Positions 26,392 through 64,000 of a stretch of 64,000 nucleotides of DNA are shown one piece after another (the first letter of the stretch is position 1; each line of letters begins with the position of its first letter). The notes under the pieces are model-generated. The model had not been told where the DNA came from and searched no databases. It saw nothing but the letters and a program-made list of their open reading frames with translations. The stretch is from Amorphochlora amoebiformis (Eukaryota > Cercozoa > Chlorarachniophyceae): the NCBI GenBank assembly GCA_054601695.1, contig BAAHQB010000005.1, forward strand, positions 1,550,001 through 1,614,000. Reading direction: 5' to 3'. A program made the position numbers and the translations under genes.

Positions 26392-64000
<37,609 letters not shown>

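Overview
This is nuclear DNA from a eukaryote. Protein-coding sequence is cut into short exons by GT-AG introns, the tRNA lacks an encoded CCA end, and TTAGGG telomere-type repeats are scattered through the window. Roughly half of the window is (TA)n microsatellite and its decayed derivatives. Gene content (a Sec14-like lipid-binding protein, a secreted beta-propeller-repeat protein with a Pro/Thr-rich segment, ankyrin-like exons) and the intron-rich, repeat-swollen structure fit a unicellular or simple alga or other protist; I cannot name the lineage from sequence alone. Almost all long open frames here are artefacts of simple repeats (Tyr-Ile, His-Thr-Tyr-Ile, Arg-Glu, Leu-Gly runs).

Layout. 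1-3230: the 3' part of a CRAL-TRIO (Sec14-like) gene on the + strand, nine visible exons including a proposed 5-nt microexon. 3.3-10.9 kb: intergenic, with a CTAG-rich stretch, a five-copy 45-bp island family in TA repeats, a 23-bp minisatellite with inverted copies, and two TTAGGG-type blocks. 10954-18163: a probable minus-strand ankyrin-like gene whose intron holds a 770-bp (TACA)n array. 18.2-19.5 kb: TTAGGG-type repeats and a three-copy island family. 19.6-21.7 kb: 3' exons of an unrecognised + strand gene. 22048-24827: a complete five-exon + strand gene for a small basic protein with a signal peptide. 24.9-25.4 kb: a second CTAG-rich stretch. 25583-25653: tRNA-Gly(UCC), minus strand. 25818-26108: an open frame interrupted by one TAG.

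26392 to beyond the right edge: one very large + strand gene. I trace 47 exons (about 3,450 coding nt in 37.5 kb) that keep a single reading frame across 46 introns and encode successive SBBP-type beta-propeller repeats, with one 505-nt Pro/Thr-rich exon in the middle. Its introns contain the TA tracts, telomere-like repeats in both orientations, a pair of tRNA-derived SINE-like elements, purine and pyrimidine tracts and several local tandem duplications, including a triplicated exon end and a triplicated 5' splice site.

The genes do not form an evident pathway. The main interest is architectural: how a gene with 20-110 nt exons survives in introns made of self-complementary TA repeats and interstitial telomere-like DNA, some of which supplies the splice signals. 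All exon assignments are by eye from splice sites, frame continuity and family resemblance, without alignment or transcript evidence.
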